NCBI GenBank assembly: GCA_007692435.1
Contig: RECA01000083.1
Coordinates: 1-52,401, forward strand
Length of the DNA: 52,401 nucleotides
Direction of reading: 5' to 3'
From: Thioalkalivibrio sp.
GTDB taxonomy: Bacteria; Pseudomonadota; Gammaproteobacteria; Ectothiorhodospirales; Ectothiorhodospiraceae
A program made the translations under genes and the position numbers. Below, in pieces: positions 31,076 through 41,338 of the stretch. The first letter of the stretch is position 1, and the number at the start of each line of letters is the position of its first letter. The notes under the pieces are model-generated. The model ran no database searches, was not told the origin of the DNA, and saw only the letters and a program-made list of their open reading frames with translations.

Positions 31076-32017
31076 ATGTCCATCCAGCACGTCTCCCTCC
31101 TTGGCGGCACCGGCTTCGTCGGCCGCCACATCGTTGTGCGGCTCGCGGACAAGGGCATCAAGGTACGCATCCTGACCCGGCATCCCCAGCGGCACCGCGA
31201 CCTCAAGATCACGCCGGAGGTGGACCTGGTCAGCGGGGATACGCACGATCCCGCCGCTCTGAACGACTTCTTCGCCGGCACCGACGCGGTGATCAACCTG
31301 GTTGGCATCCTGAACGAGAGGGGCCGGGACGGATCCGGTTTCCGCAAGGCGCACACCGAGCTGACGGAGAAGGCGCTGGCGGCGGCCGAGTCCCAGGGCG
31401 TGCGGCGCTTCGTGCAGATGAGCGCGCTGAAGGCCGACATGGCCGACCCGCCGAGCCACTACCTGCGCAGCAAGGCCGCCGCGGAAGAGGCCGTCTTTGC
31501 GGCCACCGCCTTCCCGGTCACCGTCTTCCGGCCCTCCGTGATCTTCGGCCCCGGTGACTCCTTCATGAACCGCTTTGCGGCACTGCTGAAGATTTCGCCG
31601 TTCATGCCGCTGGCGCGGTCCGACGCCCGCTTCGCGCCCGTGTTCGTCGGTGACGTCGCGGACCACTTCGTGAACTGCCTGGAAGACCCCGCCACCTTCG
31701 GCAGGGGCTTCGAACTCTGCGGTCCACGCGTGTACACCCTGGCCGAAATCGTGCGCTACGCAGCCCGCGTGAGCGGCCGCCGCCGCCCGATCCTGAGCCT
31801 TCCGGAATGGGCGGGCAGGCTGCAGGCTTCGGTGTTCGAGTTCGTGCCCGGGAAGCCGCTGTCCCGCGACAACCTCGCATCGCTGTCGGTGGACAGCATC
31901 TGCACCGGGGAGACGCTGCCCTGCCCGACGCTGCTGGAGAGTGTCGCGCCGTCCTACCTCGGTCAGGAGGGCCACCAGGCCCGCATGCAGCGTCTGCGCA
32001 GGGGTCAGCGCGCGTAA
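31076..32017 (+). CDS. NAD(P)-binding protein, complex I NDUFA9 subunit family
   Basis: [37 protein letters not shown]...[18 protein letters not shown]. Confidence 0.9.
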   Translation: MSIQHVSLLGGTGFVGRHIVVRLADKGIKVRILTRHPQRHRDLKITPEVDLVSGDTHDPAALNDFFAGTDAVINLVGILNERGRDGSGFRKAHTELTEKALAAAESQGVRRFVQMSALKADMADPPSHYLRSKAAAEEAVFAATAFPVTVFRPSVIFGPGDSFMNRFAALLKISPFMPLARSDARFAPVFVGDVADHFVNCLEDPATFGRGFELCGPRVYTLAEIVRYAARVSGRRRPILSLPEWAGRLQASVFEFVPGKPLSRDNLASLSVDSICTGETLPCPTLLESVAPSYLGQEGHQARMQRLRRGQRA

Positions 32018-32030
32018 GCGGGGCGCAGCC

Positions 32031-33278
32031 GTGGAGACCTTCCTCGTCGGCGGCGCGGTGCGTGACCGGCTGCTCGGCCGGCCGGTCTCCGAGCGCGACT
32101 ATGTAGTGGTCGGCGCGACGCCGGAAGTGATGGAGGCCCGCGGCTTCCGCCCGGTGGGACGCGACTTCCCGGTCTTCCTCCATCCGCAGACGCACGAGGA
32201 GTACGCGCTGGCGCGTACCGAGCGCAAGACGGCGCGCGGCTACCGCGGCTTCAGCTTCAATGCCTCGCCCGAGGTCACGCTGCAGGAGGACCTCGCACGG
32301 CGCGACCTGACCATCAACGCGATGGCCCAGGCGGCGGACGGCAGGCTGATCGACCCCTTTGATGGCCGCCGGGACCTGGAGGAGCGGCTGCTCCGCCACG
32401 TGTCCGGCGCCTTTGCCGAGGATCCCGTCCGCCTGCTCCGCGTGGCCCGTCTCGCCGCACAGCTGGCGCCCTGGGGTTTTCGAATCGCGCCCGAGACCGA
32501 CGCGATGCTGCGCGAACTGGTCCGCAACGGCGAGGTCGATGCCCTGGTTCCGGAGCGGATCTGGGCGGAGTGCGAGAAGGCGCTGGCGAGCCCGGCCCCG
32601 GTGCGCTTCTTCCAGACCCTGCGCGACACCGGCGCGCTGAAGGTGCTGTTCCCGGAGATCTCGGCACTCTTCGGCGTGCCGCAGCCACCCCGCTACCACC
32701 CGGAGATCGACGCCGGGGACCACACCTTCATGGTGCTGGAGCAGGCCGCGCGGCTGAGCACCGAGCCCGAGGTCCGGTTTGCCGCGCTGGTGCACGATCT
32801 CGGCAAGGGGGACACCCCGCCGGAGATCCTCCCGGGCCACCGGGGTCATGAGGAGCGCGGGGTGGTCCGGATCCGGGCACTCGCGGAACGCCTGCGGGTC
32901 CCCAACCGCTACCGCGATCTCGCGATCCGGGTCGCACGCCACCACGGCCTCGTGCACCGTGTCTTCGAGCTGCGGCCAAAGACGGTGGTCAAGCTCCTGG
33001 AGGCGATCGACGTGCTGCGCCGACCGGAGGGCCTGGAGCCGTTCCTGCAGGCGGTGGAGGCCGACTACCGGGGGCGGGGAGGCGACTTTCCCGATCAGGC
33101 CTACCCGCAGGCGGATGCAGTGCGCCGGGCCGCCGAGGCGGTCACCGGCGTGTCACCGCAACCGCTGCTCGATGCCGGTCTGCACGGCGCGGCACTGGGC
33201 GAGGCGTTGCGGCGCGAGCGGATCCGCGCGGTGGCCACCCTCGATCTCCAGGCCCCGCAGGGCGAGGCCGGTCCCTGA
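32031..33278 (+). CDS. cca: multifunctional CCA tRNA nucleotidyltransferase
   Basis: GTG start: [39 protein letters not shown]...[25 protein letters not shown] domain VHDLGKG. Confidence 0.96.
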   Translation: METFLVGGAVRDRLLGRPVSERDYVVVGATPEVMEARGFRPVGRDFPVFLHPQTHEEYALARTERKTARGYRGFSFNASPEVTLQEDLARRDLTINAMAQAADGRLIDPFDGRRDLEERLLRHVSGAFAEDPVRLLRVARLAAQLAPWGFRIAPETDAMLRELVRNGEVDALVPERIWAECEKALASPAPVRFFQTLRDTGALKVLFPEISALFGVPQPPRYHPEIDAGDHTFMVLEQAARLSTEPEVRFAALVHDLGKGDTPPEILPGHRGHEERGVVRIRALAERLRVPNRYRDLAIRVARHHGLVHRVFELRPKTVVKLLEAIDVLRRPEGLEPFLQAVEADYRGRGGDFPDQAYPQADAVRRAAEAVTGVSPQPLLDAGLHGAALGEALRRERIRAVATLDLQAPQGEAGP

Positions 33279-33393
33279 ACCACACGGCCGACGCCACCGG
33301 CCCCCGGGGCCCTGTCCGGGGACATTCACTTGCCTCCTCGCCAAGCTGGCCGTAACCTTCGGGGGTTAACACCCAGAAGCCGAGGACGACTGC

Positions 33394-34050
33394 ATGGATT
33401 ACAGCCTGGCGCGCAACAATATGGTGGAGCAGCAGGTGCGCCCCTGGGATGTGCTGGACATGCGCGTGCTGGACGTGATGGAGACCCTGCCGCGGGAGCG
33501 CTTCGTGCCCAGTGGGCGGGAGGGTCTCGCCTACGCCGACACCGAGATCCCGCTCGGGCATGGCGAGTTCATGCTGCCCCCGAAGGTGGTGGGACGCCTG
33601 CTGCAGGCGCTTGCGCCAAGCCGGAGCGACCGGGTGCTGGAGATCGGCACCGGTTCCGGCTATGTCACCGCCTGCCTGGCACGGCTGGCGGCGCAGGTGG
33701 ACAGCGTCGAGCGCGTGGACGACTTCCGCCTCGCGGCGCGCGCGCGACTCGACGGCCAGGGCATCGGAAACGCACAGCTCCGCACGGCCACGGTGACCCG
33801 CGACTGGACGCCACCGGGCAATCGCTATGACGCGATCAGCGTGAACGGCGCGATGGCCGAGTACAGCCCCTTTCTGCAGTCGCACCTGAGTCTCGGCGGG
33901 CGCCTGTTCGTGGTGGTGGGTACCCCGCCGGCAATGGAGGCGCTGCTGGTGATCCGTGTCGCCGAGGAGAGCTACCGGACGGAGAAGCTCTTCGAGACCA
34001 GCCTCAAGCCGCTGCTCGGCTTCGAGCGCAAGCCCGCATTCGTTTTCTGA
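33394..34050 (+). CDS. protein-L-isoaspartate O-methyltransferase-like protein
   Basis: MVEQQVRPWDVLDMRVLDVMETLPRERFVP...LEIGTGSGYVTACLARLAAQVDSVER. Confidence 0.9.
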   Translation: MDYSLARNNMVEQQVRPWDVLDMRVLDVMETLPRERFVPSGREGLAYADTEIPLGHGEFMLPPKVVGRLLQALAPSRSDRVLEIGTGSGYVTACLARLAAQVDSVERVDDFRLAARARLDGQGIGNAQLRTATVTRDWTPPGNRYDAISVNGAMAEYSPFLQSHLSLGGRLFVVVGTPPAMEALLVIRVAEESYRTEKLFETSLKPLLGFERKPAFVF

Positions 34051-34156
34051 GCGGCCCCGAGTGGACCATGCGGACCGCCGGTCCCGGGACGCCGCACCCC
34101 ATTCGCGGGTCCGCTCTGCTAGCATTGGAAAGTCTGAATTCCCCGGAATCGATGCC

Positions 34157-35482
34157 ATGAAGATGCTTCGCGCACTCAGCGCCGTCACTCTCGCCTGCGC
34201 CCTCTGGGCAGTCCCCGCCCAGTCCGAAGACCTGCTGCAGGTCTTTGAGCGCGCCCAGCAGCAGGATGCCGAGCTCCGCGCCGCCGAGGCGGAATACCGG
34301 GCGATCCTGGAGGCGCGCCCGCTGGCGCGCTCCGCCATCCTGCCGCAGCTTTCGGGAGACGCGGAACTCGGGGCCTTCTACTCGGATCCCGACGGACGGC
34401 CCAGCGTCGACGGCAGCCGTCGCGAGATCGGCCTGAGCCTGAACCAGAGCGTCTTTGACCGGCGCAACACCATCGGTCTGCGCCAGGCGGATCTGCGGAT
34501 CGATCAGGCGGCAGCCGACCTCGACGCCGCCCGGCAGGACCTGATCCTGCGTGTGGCCGAGGCCTACTTCGGCGTGCTGGTCGCGCAGGAGACCCTGGAA
34601 TTCCGGCGCGCCGAGCGCGAGGCCATCAGTCGCCAGCTGGATCAGACCCAGCGCCGCTTCGAGGTCGGCCTGATCGCGATCACGGACGTGAAGGAGGCAC
34701 AGGCGCAGTTCGACATCGCCGCCGCCGAGGAGATCGCCGCGGAAAACGCGCTGAACCTGTCGCAGGAACAGCTGGCGGTGATCACCAACCGGTATTACGA
34801 CCGGCTCGCGGCACTCGGCGAGGTCCTGGACATGGTCAGCCCGGACCCGGACGACCCGCAGGACTGGGTGGATGCCGCGCTGCAGGCGAACCAGGAACTC
34901 CGGGCCCGGCGCCTGGCGACCGAGACCGCGCGTGAACAGATCGGCCGCCAGCGCGCCGAGGGGCTGCCCACCCTGGGCCTTGCGGCATCGGTCAGTGACA
35001 CCGGCTTTTCCGGTACGGGCGGGGGCGGGGGCGACCGCGACCGCTTCGTCGACAGCACGGACGCCAACATCGGCCTGCGCCTGGACATCCCGCTGTACAC
35101 CGGCGGGCGCGTCAGCGCACTGACCCGCGAGGCCCGTGAGGAATTCGAGGCCGCCCAGGAGGCGCTGGTGCTCACCGAACGCCGGACGGTCGAGAACACC
35201 CGCAGCAGCTACCTGTCGGTGGTGGCGAACGCCTCGCGGGCCCGCGCGCTGGCGCAGGCGCTGGAATCGACCCAGGCGGCCTTCGAGTCTGCCCAGGCGG
35301 GCTTCGAGGTGGGCACGCGGACGCAGGTGGACGTGCTGCTCGCGCTGCGCGAGGTCTTCCGGGCCGAGCGCGACTATTCCGAGGCCCGTTACGGCTACCT
35401 GCTCGACACCCTGCGACTGCAGCGCGCGATCGGCAGCCTCACCGTCTCGGACCTGCAACACATCAACCAGTTTCTGGAGTGA
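34157..35482 (+). CDS. TolC family outer membrane efflux protein
   Basis: Signal peptide MKMLRALSAVTLACALWAVPAQS; DLLQVFERAQQQDAELRAAEAEYRA; duplicated helical architecture. Confidence 0.93.
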   Translation: MKMLRALSAVTLACALWAVPAQSEDLLQVFERAQQQDAELRAAEAEYRAILEARPLARSAILPQLSGDAELGAFYSDPDGRPSVDGSRREIGLSLNQSVFDRRNTIGLRQADLRIDQAAADLDAARQDLILRVAEAYFGVLVAQETLEFRRAEREAISRQLDQTQRRFEVGLIAITDVKEAQAQFDIAAAEEIAAENALNLSQEQLAVITNRYYDRLAALGEVLDMVSPDPDDPQDWVDAALQANQELRARRLATETAREQIGRQRAEGLPTLGLAASVSDTGFSGTGGGGGDRDRFVDSTDANIGLRLDIPLYTGGRVSALTREAREEFEAAQEALVLTERRTVENTRSSYLSVVANASRARALAQALESTQAAFESAQAGFEVGTRTQVDVLLALREVFRAERDYSEARYGYLLDTLRLQRAIGSLTVSDLQHINQFLE

Positions 35483-35486
35483 GGCA

Positions 35487-36062
35487 GTGAATCCGGGGGC
35501 TGCTGGTACCGACCCTGCGCGGCTGTGCGACCGCAGGCACTCCCGCCTGCTGCTGATCGACCTGCAGGAGCGGCTGCTCGCCGCGATGCCGCAAGAGGAA
35601 CGCGACGCCGTCGAGCGCAACGCCGGCCGGCTGGTCGAGGCCGCGCGGCTGCTGGAGGTGCCGGTGGAGGCCACGCTGCAGTACCCGCGCGGTCTCGGGC
35701 CGGTGACCGCGCCGCTGGAATCACTGCTCGACGCCTCCGATGGTCGCACCGAAAAGACCGCGTTCTCCTGCTGCGCTGCGGAGGACCTGGCCGGCCGGAT
35801 CACCGGCTCGGACGTGATCGTCTGCGGCACCGAGGCCCACGTCTGCGTGCTGCAGACGACGCTGGAGCTGCTCGCGGCCGGCGAGGCGGTGTTCGTGGTC
35901 GCGGACGCGGTCTGCAGCCGGGACCCGCGGCTCAAGGCCAACGGCATCGAACGCATGCGGGCCGCCGGCGCGGTGATCACCAACCACGAATCGGTACTGT
36001 TCGAATGGCTGCGCGATGCTGCGGATCCGCAGTTCCGTGCCGTCAGCCGCCTGATCCGCTGA
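35487..36062 (+). CDS. isochorismatase-family hydrolase
   Basis: GTG start; SRLLLIDLQERLLAAM...EKTAFSCCAAEDL...DVIVCGTEAHVCVLQTTLELLAAGEAVFVVADAVCSR. Confidence 0.9.
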   Translation: MNPGAAGTDPARLCDRRHSRLLLIDLQERLLAAMPQEERDAVERNAGRLVEAARLLEVPVEATLQYPRGLGPVTAPLESLLDASDGRTEKTAFSCCAAEDLAGRITGSDVIVCGTEAHVCVLQTTLELLAAGEAVFVVADAVCSRDPRLKANGIERMRAAGAVITNHESVLFEWLRDAADPQFRAVSRLIR

Positions 36063-36075
36063 GGCGGAGCCCCGG

Positions 36076-36927
36076 ATGCGCCTGACGCCCGCAGAATACA
36101 GCGCCCTGCCCAACCGGCGCATCACCCTGCTCGGCATGTCCGGCGTCGGCAAGACGCACCTGTCCAACATGCTGCGCCGGGAGGACTGGTTCCACTACTC
36201 CGGCGACTACCGCATCGGCACGCGCTACCTCAGCGAGCCGATACTCGACAACATCAAGGCGCAGGCGATGCAGGTCCCGTTCCTGCGCGCGCTGCTGCGT
36301 GCCGACTCGATCCAGATCATCAACAACATCACCGTCGACAACCTGCACCCGGTGTCGAGCTTCCTCGGCAAGCTCGGCAACCCCGAGCTCGGCGGCCTCT
36401 CGCTGACCGAATTCAAGCGCCGCCAGGCCCTGCATCACGAGGCGGAGGTGCAGGCGATGCTCGATGTACCCAATTTCATCCGCAAGGCCGAGTTCCTGTT
36501 CGGTTACCCCCACTTCATCAACGACGCCGGCGGGTCGGTCAGCGAGCTGGCCTCGCCTGAGGTGATAGAGACCCTGGCCCGGCACACGCTGATCATCTAC
36601 ATCCGGGCCACCGAGCAGAACCAGCGCGCACTCATCGCGCGCGCCGAGAAGGACCCCAAGCCGCTCTATTACCGCGAGGACTTCCTGGACGAGCAGCTGC
36701 AGCGCTACATGCTGGAACACGACTTCGAGTACGTGGCCCAGATCGACCCCGACGACTTCGTGCGCTGGGTATTCCCGCGCCTGTTCCGCGCCCGGCTGCC
36801 CCGTTACGAGGCCATCGCCCGCGATTACGGCTACACCATCCTCAGCAGCGACCTCGTGGAGGTCCGGGATTCGGCGGATTTCGACGAGCTGATCCTGTCC
36901 ACTCTCGCAAGGCAGGAGCCGGGCTGA
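36076..36927 (+). CDS. uncharacterised P-loop NTPase/kinase-like protein
   Basis: ITLLGMSGVGKTHLSNML (Walker A GxxGxGKT/S); start/stop overlap with metA. Confidence 0.8.
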   Translation: MRLTPAEYSALPNRRITLLGMSGVGKTHLSNMLRREDWFHYSGDYRIGTRYLSEPILDNIKAQAMQVPFLRALLRADSIQIINNITVDNLHPVSSFLGKLGNPELGGLSLTEFKRRQALHHEAEVQAMLDVPNFIRKAEFLFGYPHFINDAGGSVSELASPEVIETLARHTLIIYIRATEQNQRALIARAEKDPKPLYYREDFLDEQLQRYMLEHDFEYVAQIDPDDFVRWVFPRLFRARLPRYEAIARDYGYTILSSDLVEVRDSADFDELILSTLARQEPG

Positions 36928-37997
36928 TGCCACTGGTCGCCCACACCGAACTGCCCACCTTCGGCCGGCTGCGCCAGGAGGGCGGCACCGTCCTGCCGAG
37001 CGATTACGCGCTGCACCAGGACATCCGCGCCCTGCACATCGGCCTGCTGAACATGATGCCGGATGCGGCGCTGGCAGCGACCGAACGCCAGTTCTTCCGC
37101 CTGGTCGGAGAGAGCAACCAGATCGCGCAGTTCTACATGCACCCCTTCACCCTGCCCCAGCTGCCGCGCGGGCCGGGCGGGCAAAGCCACGTCGAGCGGT
37201 TCTACGAGGACTTCGAGGACATCAAGGAGGAGGGTCTGGACGCGCTGATCATCACCGGCGCCAACGTGTCCCACCCCGATCTGGCGATGGAGCCGTTCTG
37301 GGAGCCGCTGGCCGAGGTCGTGGACTGGGCGTGGCACAACGTGACCTCCACGCTGTGCTCCTGCCTGGCCACCCACGCGGTGATGCAGGCCCGCTACGGC
37401 GAGCGCAGGCGGCACCGCGGCAGCAAGCTGTGGGGCGTGTTCGACCACCGGGTGGTGGACCGCGGGCATCCGCTGGTCGCGGGCGTGAACACGCGCTTCA
37501 ACGTGCCGCACTCGCGTTTCAACGACGTCTCGCGCGAACAGTTCGAACGGCATGGCCTCAGGGTGCTCGTGGAGAGCCCGCGCGCCGGGGCGCACCTCGC
37601 GGTGTCGGCGGACGGCTTCCGTGTGGTCTTCTTCCAGGGCCACCCGGAGTACGACAGCATCAGCCTGCTGAAGGAGTACAAGCGCGAGGTGCGGCGCTTC
37701 GTCAATGGCGAGCGCGAGGAATTCCCGCCGCCGCCCGAGAACTACCTGTCACTGCAGGCCGCGGCGATCCTCGAGGAGCACCGCGAGCGCGTGCAGCAGG
37801 CCCTCGAGCGCCGGGCACCCGCCCCGGAGCTGCCCGAGGCCCTGCTGGTGGAGCAGCTCGACAACACCTGGCACGACAGCGCGCTGGCCGTGGTGAACAA
37901 CTGGATCGGCAACGTCTACCAGCTCACCGGCGCAAGGCGGCGGACACCCTTCCGTGAAGGTATCGATCCGGAGGATCCCCTGGACTGGAACCGCTGA
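36927..37997 (+). CDS. metA: homoserine O-succinyltransferase (MetA-type)
   Basis: LHIGLLNMMPDAALAATERQFFRLVGES...LDALIITGANVSHPDL...TLCSCLATHAVMQ...FNVPHSRFNDV...FFQGHPEYD. Confidence 0.93.
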   Translation: MPLVAHTELPTFGRLRQEGGTVLPSDYALHQDIRALHIGLLNMMPDAALAATERQFFRLVGESNQIAQFYMHPFTLPQLPRGPGGQSHVERFYEDFEDIKEEGLDALIITGANVSHPDLAMEPFWEPLAEVVDWAWHNVTSTLCSCLATHAVMQARYGERRRHRGSKLWGVFDHRVVDRGHPLVAGVNTRFNVPHSRFNDVSREQFERHGLRVLVESPRAGAHLAVSADGFRVVFFQGHPEYDSISLLKEYKREVRRFVNGEREEFPPPPENYLSLQAAAILEEHRERVQQALERRAPAPELPEALLVEQLDNTWHDSALAVVNNWIGNVYQLTGARRRTPFREGIDPEDPLDWNR

Positions 37998-38049
37998 CCG
38001 GCCCGCGCCGCAACCGGTTCGCCGCACCCGTCTCCCGACACCACCCGAC

Positions 38050-39375
38050 ATGAACACGCCCCCAGCCCAAATCGCTCCGAAACCGCTTGTCGGCCTGTAC
38101 GAGACCATCACGGGCGACGAGGACGCGCGCGTCTGCAAGGACATCCCGGAGTCTGCCTGCAATGCGCAGCCGGTCAACTTCTTCCTGCACCTGGTCTCGA
38201 ACACCCTGAGCAAGATCGGTGACGAACTGGCGTCCGCGCGGCTGGTGCTGGCCTGGCTGCTCGGGGCTCTCGGGGCCCCCGCGGCCTTCGCCGGCTTCCT
38301 GGTGCCGATCCGGGAATCCGGCTCGCTGATGCCGCAGCTGTTCGTCGCGGCCGCAATCCGGCGCCAGCCGGTGCGCAAGTGGTTCTGGGTGGCCGGCAGC
38401 GTTGGCCAGGGAGTCGCGGTGCTGCTGATGGCCGTGGTCGCGATGACGCTGGAAGGCGTGGCCGCCGGCTGGGCGATCCTGGGACTGCTCGCGTTCTTCG
38501 CGCTTTCGCGCGGCGTGAATTCGGTGGCCTCGAAGGATGTGCTCGGCAAGACCATCGCGAAGACCCGGCGGGGCACCGTGATGGGCTACGCCGCGTCCGC
38601 AGCGGGCTTCGCGACGCTGGCGCTGGGCCTGTACCTCGTGCTCGCCGACCTGCAGGATGCGGGCATCGGCGTCTTCGTTGCGCTGCTCGCCGCAGCGGCA
38701 GGCATCTGGTGGCTCTCGGCGCTGGTCTTCGCCGGCCTGCGCGAGCAGCCCGGCGCCACGGAGGGCGGCGGCAACGCGGTCGCCGAGGCCCTGCGCTCGA
38801 TCAGTCTGCTATGGCAGGACCGCAACTTCGGACACTTCGTGCTGACCCGGGCCCTGCTGATGAGCACCGCCCTCGCCCTGCCCTTCTACGTGCTGCTGGC
38901 CGAGTCGGCGACCTCGGGCAGCTTCGTGACCCTCGGCCTGATGATCCTCGCGACCGGGCTGGCCTCCGCGCTGAGCGCCCCGATCTGGGGCCGTGCCTCC
39001 GATCGCTCCTCGCGCGGCGTGCTGATCGCCTCCGGCCTGATCGCCGGTGCGCTCGGCGTGGGCCTGGCCCTGCTCAGCTGGGCGAACCAGGCACAGGCCC
39101 TCGGCGGGTGGGTCTACGCGGGCCTGTTCTTCGTGCTCGGGGTGAGCCACGCCGGGGTGCGCCTCGGGCGCAAGACCTACCTGGTGGACATGGCCACCGC
39201 GGAGACCCGCGCCGCCTTCACGGCGGTGAGCAATACCGTGATCGGGGTCCTGCTGCTGGTCGGCGGGCTGTTCGGACTGGCCGCACAGCTGGCCGGCACC
39301 GAATTCGCGATCCTCCTGCTGGCGCTGTTCAGCCTTGCCGGGGCCCTCAGCGCCTGGCGCATGCCCGAGGCCTGA
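38050..39375 (+). CDS. MFS-type membrane transporter
   Basis: About 12 hydrophobic segments; WGRASDRSSRGVLIASGL loop. Confidence 0.8.
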   Translation: MNTPPAQIAPKPLVGLYETITGDEDARVCKDIPESACNAQPVNFFLHLVSNTLSKIGDELASARLVLAWLLGALGAPAAFAGFLVPIRESGSLMPQLFVAAAIRRQPVRKWFWVAGSVGQGVAVLLMAVVAMTLEGVAAGWAILGLLAFFALSRGVNSVASKDVLGKTIAKTRRGTVMGYAASAAGFATLALGLYLVLADLQDAGIGVFVALLAAAAGIWWLSALVFAGLREQPGATEGGGNAVAEALRSISLLWQDRNFGHFVLTRALLMSTALALPFYVLLAESATSGSFVTLGLMILATGLASALSAPIWGRASDRSSRGVLIASGLIAGALGVGLALLSWANQAQALGGWVYAGLFFVLGVSHAGVRLGRKTYLVDMATAETRAAFTAVSNTVIGVLLLVGGLFGLAAQLAGTEFAILLLALFSLAGALSAWRMPEA

Positions 39376-39378
39376 CCG

Positions 39379-41316
39379 ATGGCACTGCTGACCCTGAAGA
39401 GCATCCGTCTCGCCTTCGGCATGGCGGAACTGCTGGACGGCGTGGACCTGAGCCTCGAGCCCGGCGAGCGGGTCTGCATCGCCGGGCGCAACGGCGAGGG
39501 CAAGTCGACGCTGCTGAAGATCCTTGCCGGCCGGGTCCAGCCGGACTCCGGGGAGATCACCCGGCGCGACGGGCTGGTCACCGCCTTCCTGAGCCAGGAG
39601 CTGCCCGAGGACGTGCACGGGAGCATCTTCGACGTGGTCGCGGAGGGCCTGGGCGAGTCCGGCCTGCTGCTGGAGCGCTTCCATCACCTGAGTCTCGCGG
39701 CCTCCGCGGGCGATCCGGAGGCCCTGGTGGCGATGGGCAGGGTGCAGGCCGAGCTGGACGCGATCGACGGCTGGTCGTTGCAGAACCGGGTCGAGGCCAC
39801 GCTGTCCCGCTTCGAGCTGCCCGCGGATCAGCCCTTCGCGGAACTCTCCGGCGGACTGCGCCGGCGGGTGTGGCTGGCCCGCGAACTGGTGCGGGAACCC
39901 GATCTGCTGCTGCTGGACGAACCCACGAACCACCTCGACATCGCCGCGATCGGCTGGCTGGAGAACCTGCTCGCGGGCGCGTCGATGACCGTGGTCTTCA
40001 TCACCCACGACCGCAGCTTCATGGAACGGCTCGCGACCCGCATCCTGGAACTGGACCGGGGCCGGCTGCACGAGCACCCGCCGAGCCTGGATGCCTTCCG
40101 GCAGCGCCAGGCGGAGCGCCTGGAGACCGAGGCGCGGCAGCACGCGGAGTTCGACCGCAAGCTGGCCCGCGAGGAGACCTGGATCCGGCAGGGAATCAAG
40201 GCGCGGCGCACCCGCAACGAGGGCCGCGTGCGGGCCCTGGAGCAGCTGCGCCGTCAGCGCGCGGCGCGCCGCGAGCGCCAGGGCCAGGTCAGGCTCGCGC
40301 TGAGCCCCGAGCAGCGTTCCGGAAAGCGCGTGATCGAGGCCGAGCAGGCGAGCTTCGGCTATCCGGGCAGGACCGTGGTCCGCGCACTGGATCTCCTGCT
40401 GCAGCGGGGCGACCGCCTCGGCATCATCGGCCCGAACGGTGCGGGCAAGACCACCCTGCTGCGCGGGCTGATCGGCGAACTGCCGCCGCTGTCCGGCAAG
40501 GTGACGCAGGGCACCCAGCTGGAGATCGCCTATTTCGACCAGACCCGGGCGCAGCTGGACGAGCGCGCAACCGTCCAGGACGCGGTGGGCGAGGGCCGCG
40601 ACCGGGTCACGGTGAACGGCAACACGCGCCACGTGCTGAGCTACCTCGAGGACTTCCTGTTCCCGCCGGCGCGCTCGCGTCAGCCGGTGTCGGCGCTGTC
40701 GGGCGGCGAACGCAACCGGCTGCTGCTCGCGAAGCTCTTCCTGCGCCCGGCAAACCTGCTGATCCTCGACGAGCCCACCAACGACCTCGACGTGGAGACG
40801 CTGGAACTGCTCGAGACGCTGCTGATCGAGTACACCGGCACGATAATCGTCGTCAGCCACGATCGCGCCTTCCTGGACAACGTGGTGACCAGCTCGCTGG
40901 TGCTGGACGGCCGGGGCGGCGCAGAGGAGTTCGTTGGCGGGTGGTCCGATCTGCCCGAACGCGTCACCGCGCCGCTGCTCCAGACGGGCATCGACGCGAT
41001 GGAGCAGCCCGCCACTGGGCCGTCGCCAGAGAAGGCCGCCGCGTCCCCGCCGCCGAAGCCCGCACCCGCCGTGCCCGCCCCGCCGGCGGGCCGCAAGCTG
41101 TCCTACAGGGATGCGCGCGAGCTCGAACTGCTGCCCGGGCGCATCGAGGCCCTGGAGGCGCGGCGCGAGGCACTCGCGGCCGAGTTGTCGGATCCCGATC
41201 TCTTCCACGGGCCGACGGACCGCCTCAGTGAACTGCAGCAGGAACTGGAGGCGACGGAGGCAGGGCTGGCCGAGGCCTACCGCCGCTGGGAGTTCCTGGA
41301 GTCCGCCTCCGAGTGA
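39379..41316 (+). CDS. uup: ABC-F family ATPase (Uup-like)
   Basis: Two ATPase domains: AGRNGEGKSTLLKIL, LSGGLRRRVWLARELVREPDLLLLDEPTNHLDI; IGPNGAGKTTLLRGL, LSGGERNRLLLAKLF...LDEPTNDLDVETLELLE; C-terminal coiled coil. Confidence 0.94.
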   Translation: MALLTLKSIRLAFGMAELLDGVDLSLEPGERVCIAGRNGEGKSTLLKILAGRVQPDSGEITRRDGLVTAFLSQELPEDVHGSIFDVVAEGLGESGLLLERFHHLSLAASAGDPEALVAMGRVQAELDAIDGWSLQNRVEATLSRFELPADQPFAELSGGLRRRVWLARELVREPDLLLLDEPTNHLDIAAIGWLENLLAGASMTVVFITHDRSFMERLATRILELDRGRLHEHPPSLDAFRQRQAERLETEARQHAEFDRKLAREETWIRQGIKARRTRNEGRVRALEQLRRQRAARRERQGQVRLALSPEQRSGKRVIEAEQASFGYPGRTVVRALDLLLQRGDRLGIIGPNGAGKTTLLRGLIGELPPLSGKVTQGTQLEIAYFDQTRAQLDERATVQDAVGEGRDRVTVNGNTRHVLSYLEDFLFPPARSRQPVSALSGGERNRLLLAKLFLRPANLLILDEPTNDLDVETLELLETLLIEYTGTIIVVSHDRAFLDNVVTSSLVLDGRGGAEEFVGGWSDLPERVTAPLLQTGIDAMEQPATGPSPEKAAASPPPKPAPAVPAPPAGRKLSYRDARELELLPGRIEALEARREALAAELSDPDLFHGPTDRLSELQQELEATEAGLAEAYRRWEFLESASE

Positions 41317-41338
41317 GCCTTCAGGCCGGCGCGCCGGT

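Noticed and set aside
34004-35983. 659-aa minus-strand ORF antisense to tolC-like gene
   Set aside because: Antisense shadow with no domain signature.
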